Shown here: positions 57,801-60,000 of the stretch, piece by piece | Layout: every line of letters starts with the position of its first letter | Numbering within the stretch: position 1 is the stretch's first letter | Source of the DNA: Strigamia acuminata | Lineage: Eukaryota > Arthropoda > Chilopoda > Geophilomorpha > Linotaeniidae | Direction: 5' to 3' | NCBI GenBank assembly: GCA_949358305.1 | Contig: OX442324.1 | Location: 5,215,575-5,275,574 of the forward strand | Length of the DNA stretch: 60,000 nucleotides | Notes under the pieces: model-generated | The model's database searches: none | What the model saw: only the letters and a program-made list of their open reading frames with translations | What the model was told of the DNA's origin: nothing | Made by a program: the position numbers and the translations under genes

Positions 57801-60000
57801 TCATAAGGCGCTAAGGCTTTATGCTGTCTCCACACATTATGCAGATGAACAAACATTTCACTCTTGTGTTATATTTTCGACTATCCTTAAAGGGAAATTC
57901 CTCTCGCGAACATGAATTCACTCTCTTTTAATTGTGGGAGAGTTATTTAACACGTTTAATATTGTACTACAAATATTTGGCATGGGATAGGCTTAACTAC
58001 TGCGATGTATTTTGTCAATTTTTTTATTTTATTTTTTATTTTTTTTAAAAAAATTTAAAAAATAAAATTCTTAGCAAGCTCTGCTAATGGGTTTTAAAAC
58101 CTTTCTGTGCATTATACAAAAGGGCATGCAACTCTTTGATCCCAACCGCAGTAGCTTTCAAGTGGTGACCTAAGAATAAAAATAAGGTGAAGGTTCATGG
58201 TAAAATTTGTCACGGTTTATTAAACTTCATATGTAACTGTAAAAATTAAAATTAAAAAAAAAATGACGGGAAAAAATCGTTAAATTTAAGATTTAAGAAT
58301 TATAAATTCTTTTTTTTTTTAATAAACGTTTATAATAACTATTTTACTTGCGGAGATTTGATTGCGAGCAAATATTTCACCTTCGGTGAATAAGCCTAAA
58401 ATGATTACTCTCGAAGCTTTGTGTGTAAAGAAAAAAAAGTAGAAGAAAGGAGAGAAAAAAATCAAAGGTAAATAAGAATGGTTCGAAACCAACCTTATCA
58501 TTTAGTTTAATTCTTTGGGAGGGGCGATGGGCACTGGCTAAAGGGCCTCAATAACAAGTTTGAGATAGGTCCTTACACCCTTAACATCCCAGATGATGGA
58601 CCTAAAGATAAGTTTATGTTCGAAGGAAAATTGTTCGCAATTTAAGAGATTTGGGTGTTTTAAGTGGGTGCTGTAAGTGGGGTGTTTTTTATTTTTGTTT
58701 TTTTCTAATTTATTGATTTATTTTATTTTTTTAAACTTATAAAATCTGGGTTTTCTAAAGCGAGTACAGTAATTATTTATGTCTAAGTTTGTAGTAATTG
58801 AATAAAAATGACCAATGGTCATGATAAAATGGCCTAAAGGTAATTAAAGCAAAATATAACCTTGATGTCATGTTTTGTGAAGGGAAAGTCAATCTTTTGA
58901 CTATTGTTAAGGAAAATTTAAAAAAAAAATTTAAAAATTAAAAAAAAAAATGAAATCAAATAAAAACGTTGAGGCATTAACACGCGTGATGAATCATTTA
59001 AACATTTCGAAATGATTGAATATCATGTTTTGTTTTTTTTTGGCTGGAGAAGGAAAAAAAATTCAATGGTTATTGATTACCGATGTCATTTTGAATGGTA
59101 GGAAAAGTTAATCAAGCCTTTTATACCAAATGTATGTAACCCCCACCCTCAAATTAGAGGATAGCCCATGGCCCAGGAGGGTGAAGGACAAAATGATTCA
59201 TATAATGACTAAATTGGTGGCAAATAATTGCCAGCCAACTTAAAATAACAATTTGAAATGACTTAGATGCAGATGAAAGCCAACAAGACATATCTTGATG
59301 CTGATTTCATAATTTCACTCCTTTAATTTCGCTTTCACTTCCTAAGGGCCTGTAATATGGAATGGTGTGAAAATGCATTTAGGTTCAATCTTCATGGAAT
59401 TAAGAATAATAAATTTGAAAAGTAATTGCTGTTATGTGCAATAAAAGAGGTTTGGAAGTTGATATATACAAATGATTTGATTTTTTTAAATTTTTTTTTT
59501 TTTTGTAATAATTTTAAATTTTAAATTTTAAATTTAAATTTTTGAATTTTTTTTATTTATTTAAATAGGTGCAGTATTACATGTTTGTAGTCCAAGCTCA
59601 GGATAGTCAAGAACCGACGTTATCATCAACTGTCACTGTTTATTTTAATGTTCTTGATGTGAATGACAATGCACCGCTGTTTGATCCCATGAGTTACAGT
59701 AAAGAAGTGTTTGAAAACATCACGATCGGGACTGAAATTTTGACTGTAATTGCCACTGATCAAGACTACGGTAAATAGATTTAAATTTCCTCATTGGTTT
59801 AACAAAATTAAATTTTCTTTTCTTCTACAGGCGATAACGGACGAATCGTGTATTCGTTCAATGCACTTACCAAACACGAACCGTTTACCATCTCCTCCGA
59901 CGGTACCATCTCGACTATTCGATCGTTGGACCGTGAAGACAAATCGTTTTACAATCTAGTTGTAATCGCAGAAGATCAGACGCAGAACGTTGAAGAACGA
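39133..60000 (+). CDS. DCHS1: Dachsous-type giant cadherin, 5' part (runs off the window)
   Basis: Large atypical cadherin; Dachsous binds Fat to set planar polarity and feeds Hippo signalling. Exons: 39133-44310 (1726 residues), 56702-57244, 59569-59770, 59831 to the edge; junction phases agree. Signal peptide MIAVAGVRWTLVVMLAICG, then 19 cadherin repeats in the window, each with DxNDN/DxxD and LDRE-type calcium motifs. Support for Dachsous over Fat: no Fat-like domain order is needed, and specific irregularities match DCHS, namely EC4 with VVDPDDG, EC7 ending without DxNDN (VSVKKDGNDG), and EC8 with GDPFGTFSI then DREE. EC3 carries four cysteines (304, 308, 314, 318) in place of its LDRE segment. 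EC15 also ends without DxNDN (LNMPVDDYK). Dachsous proteins usually have 27 repeats, TM and tail, so about a third is missing beyond 60000. Symbol is by family; DCHS1 and DCHS2 are not separable. Confidence 0.85.
49032..49326. repeat. 17-bp minisatellite AAGAAAAATTATTTTTT
   Basis: About 17 copies, near-perfect in the right half; a few left-hand copies read GAGAAAAATTATTTTT. The homogeneous right half indicates recent expansion or slippage. Confidence 0.9.
50575..50628. repeat. GGGATTTATTTCAAT short tandem repeat
   Basis: Four copies of a 17-bp unit (GGATTTATTTCAATGGG and GGATTGATTTCAATGGG). It is related to the array at 53764-53832. Confidence 0.7.
53764..53832. repeat. GGGATTTATTTCCAC short tandem repeat
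   Basis: Four copies of a 17-bp unit (ACGGGATTTATTTCCACGG, with TATTTCTACA and TATTTTCACG variants). Same core as the array at 50575-50628, 3.2 kb away in the same intron. Confidence 0.7.
57245..59568 (+). other. 2.3-kb intron of the Dachsous-type gene
   Basis: The intron starts CAG/GTGAAA and ends TTTAAATAG/GTG, within EC18. AT-rich, no repeat family or exon recognised. Its ends are in phase 0 with the flanking cadherin exons. Confidence 0.6.

Overview
The window is nuclear DNA of an animal, most likely an invertebrate. It carries metazoan-specific genes (WWC/KIBRA, a TSP1-domain receptor, a Dachsous cadherin) with GT-AG introns. Introns and intergenic DNA are very AT-rich, the large cadherin exon is much richer in G+C, and a DIRS-type retrotransposon and many minisatellites are present. 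The phylum cannot be fixed from the sequence. Gene models were built by joining open frames at GT/AG junctions with matching phase and comparing the result with remembered family features; no alignment was run.

Layout. 1-3312 (+): 3' two thirds of a WWC/KIBRA Hippo-pathway scaffold gene, nine visible exons. About 5.1-17.4 kb (+): a single-pass receptor resembling THSD1, with signal peptide, N-terminal beta-rich modules, TSP1, CUB-like domain, TM and long tail; its first intron holds a 163-bp hAT-like MITE with a perfect 8-bp target duplication. 17.4-20.4 kb: intergenic repeats, including a 210-bp MITE and a probable solo LTR. 20,425-25,261 (-): an apparently intact DIRS retroelement (gag/RT/RNase H/Dam-like ORF plus tyrosine recombinase ORF, with inverted terminal repeats and an internal complementary region), inserted in a GTC-rich minisatellite. 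25.5-34.6 kb: a repeat-dense block with a 749-bp triplication flanked by a 20-bp inverted repeat, a 28-bp minisatellite with higher-order structure, a 780-bp palindrome and another tandem duplication. 35,209-37,162 (-): a diverged importin-alpha (KPNA3/4 type) gene. 38,016-38,405 (+): a small three-exon gene for an unrecognised 78-residue protein. 39,133 to the right edge (+): a Dachsous-type giant cadherin, cut by the window end, with 19 cadherin repeats visible.

KIBRA and Dachsous both feed the Hippo growth-control pathway in animals; their proximity here is noted without any claim of functional clustering. No rRNA, tRNA or CRISPR array was recognised. The most unusual items are the complete DIRS element with its readable insertion junction, the importin-alpha that has lost several NLS-binding tryptophans and half of its IBB, the CUB-containing THSD1-like receptor, and the small unannotated gene.
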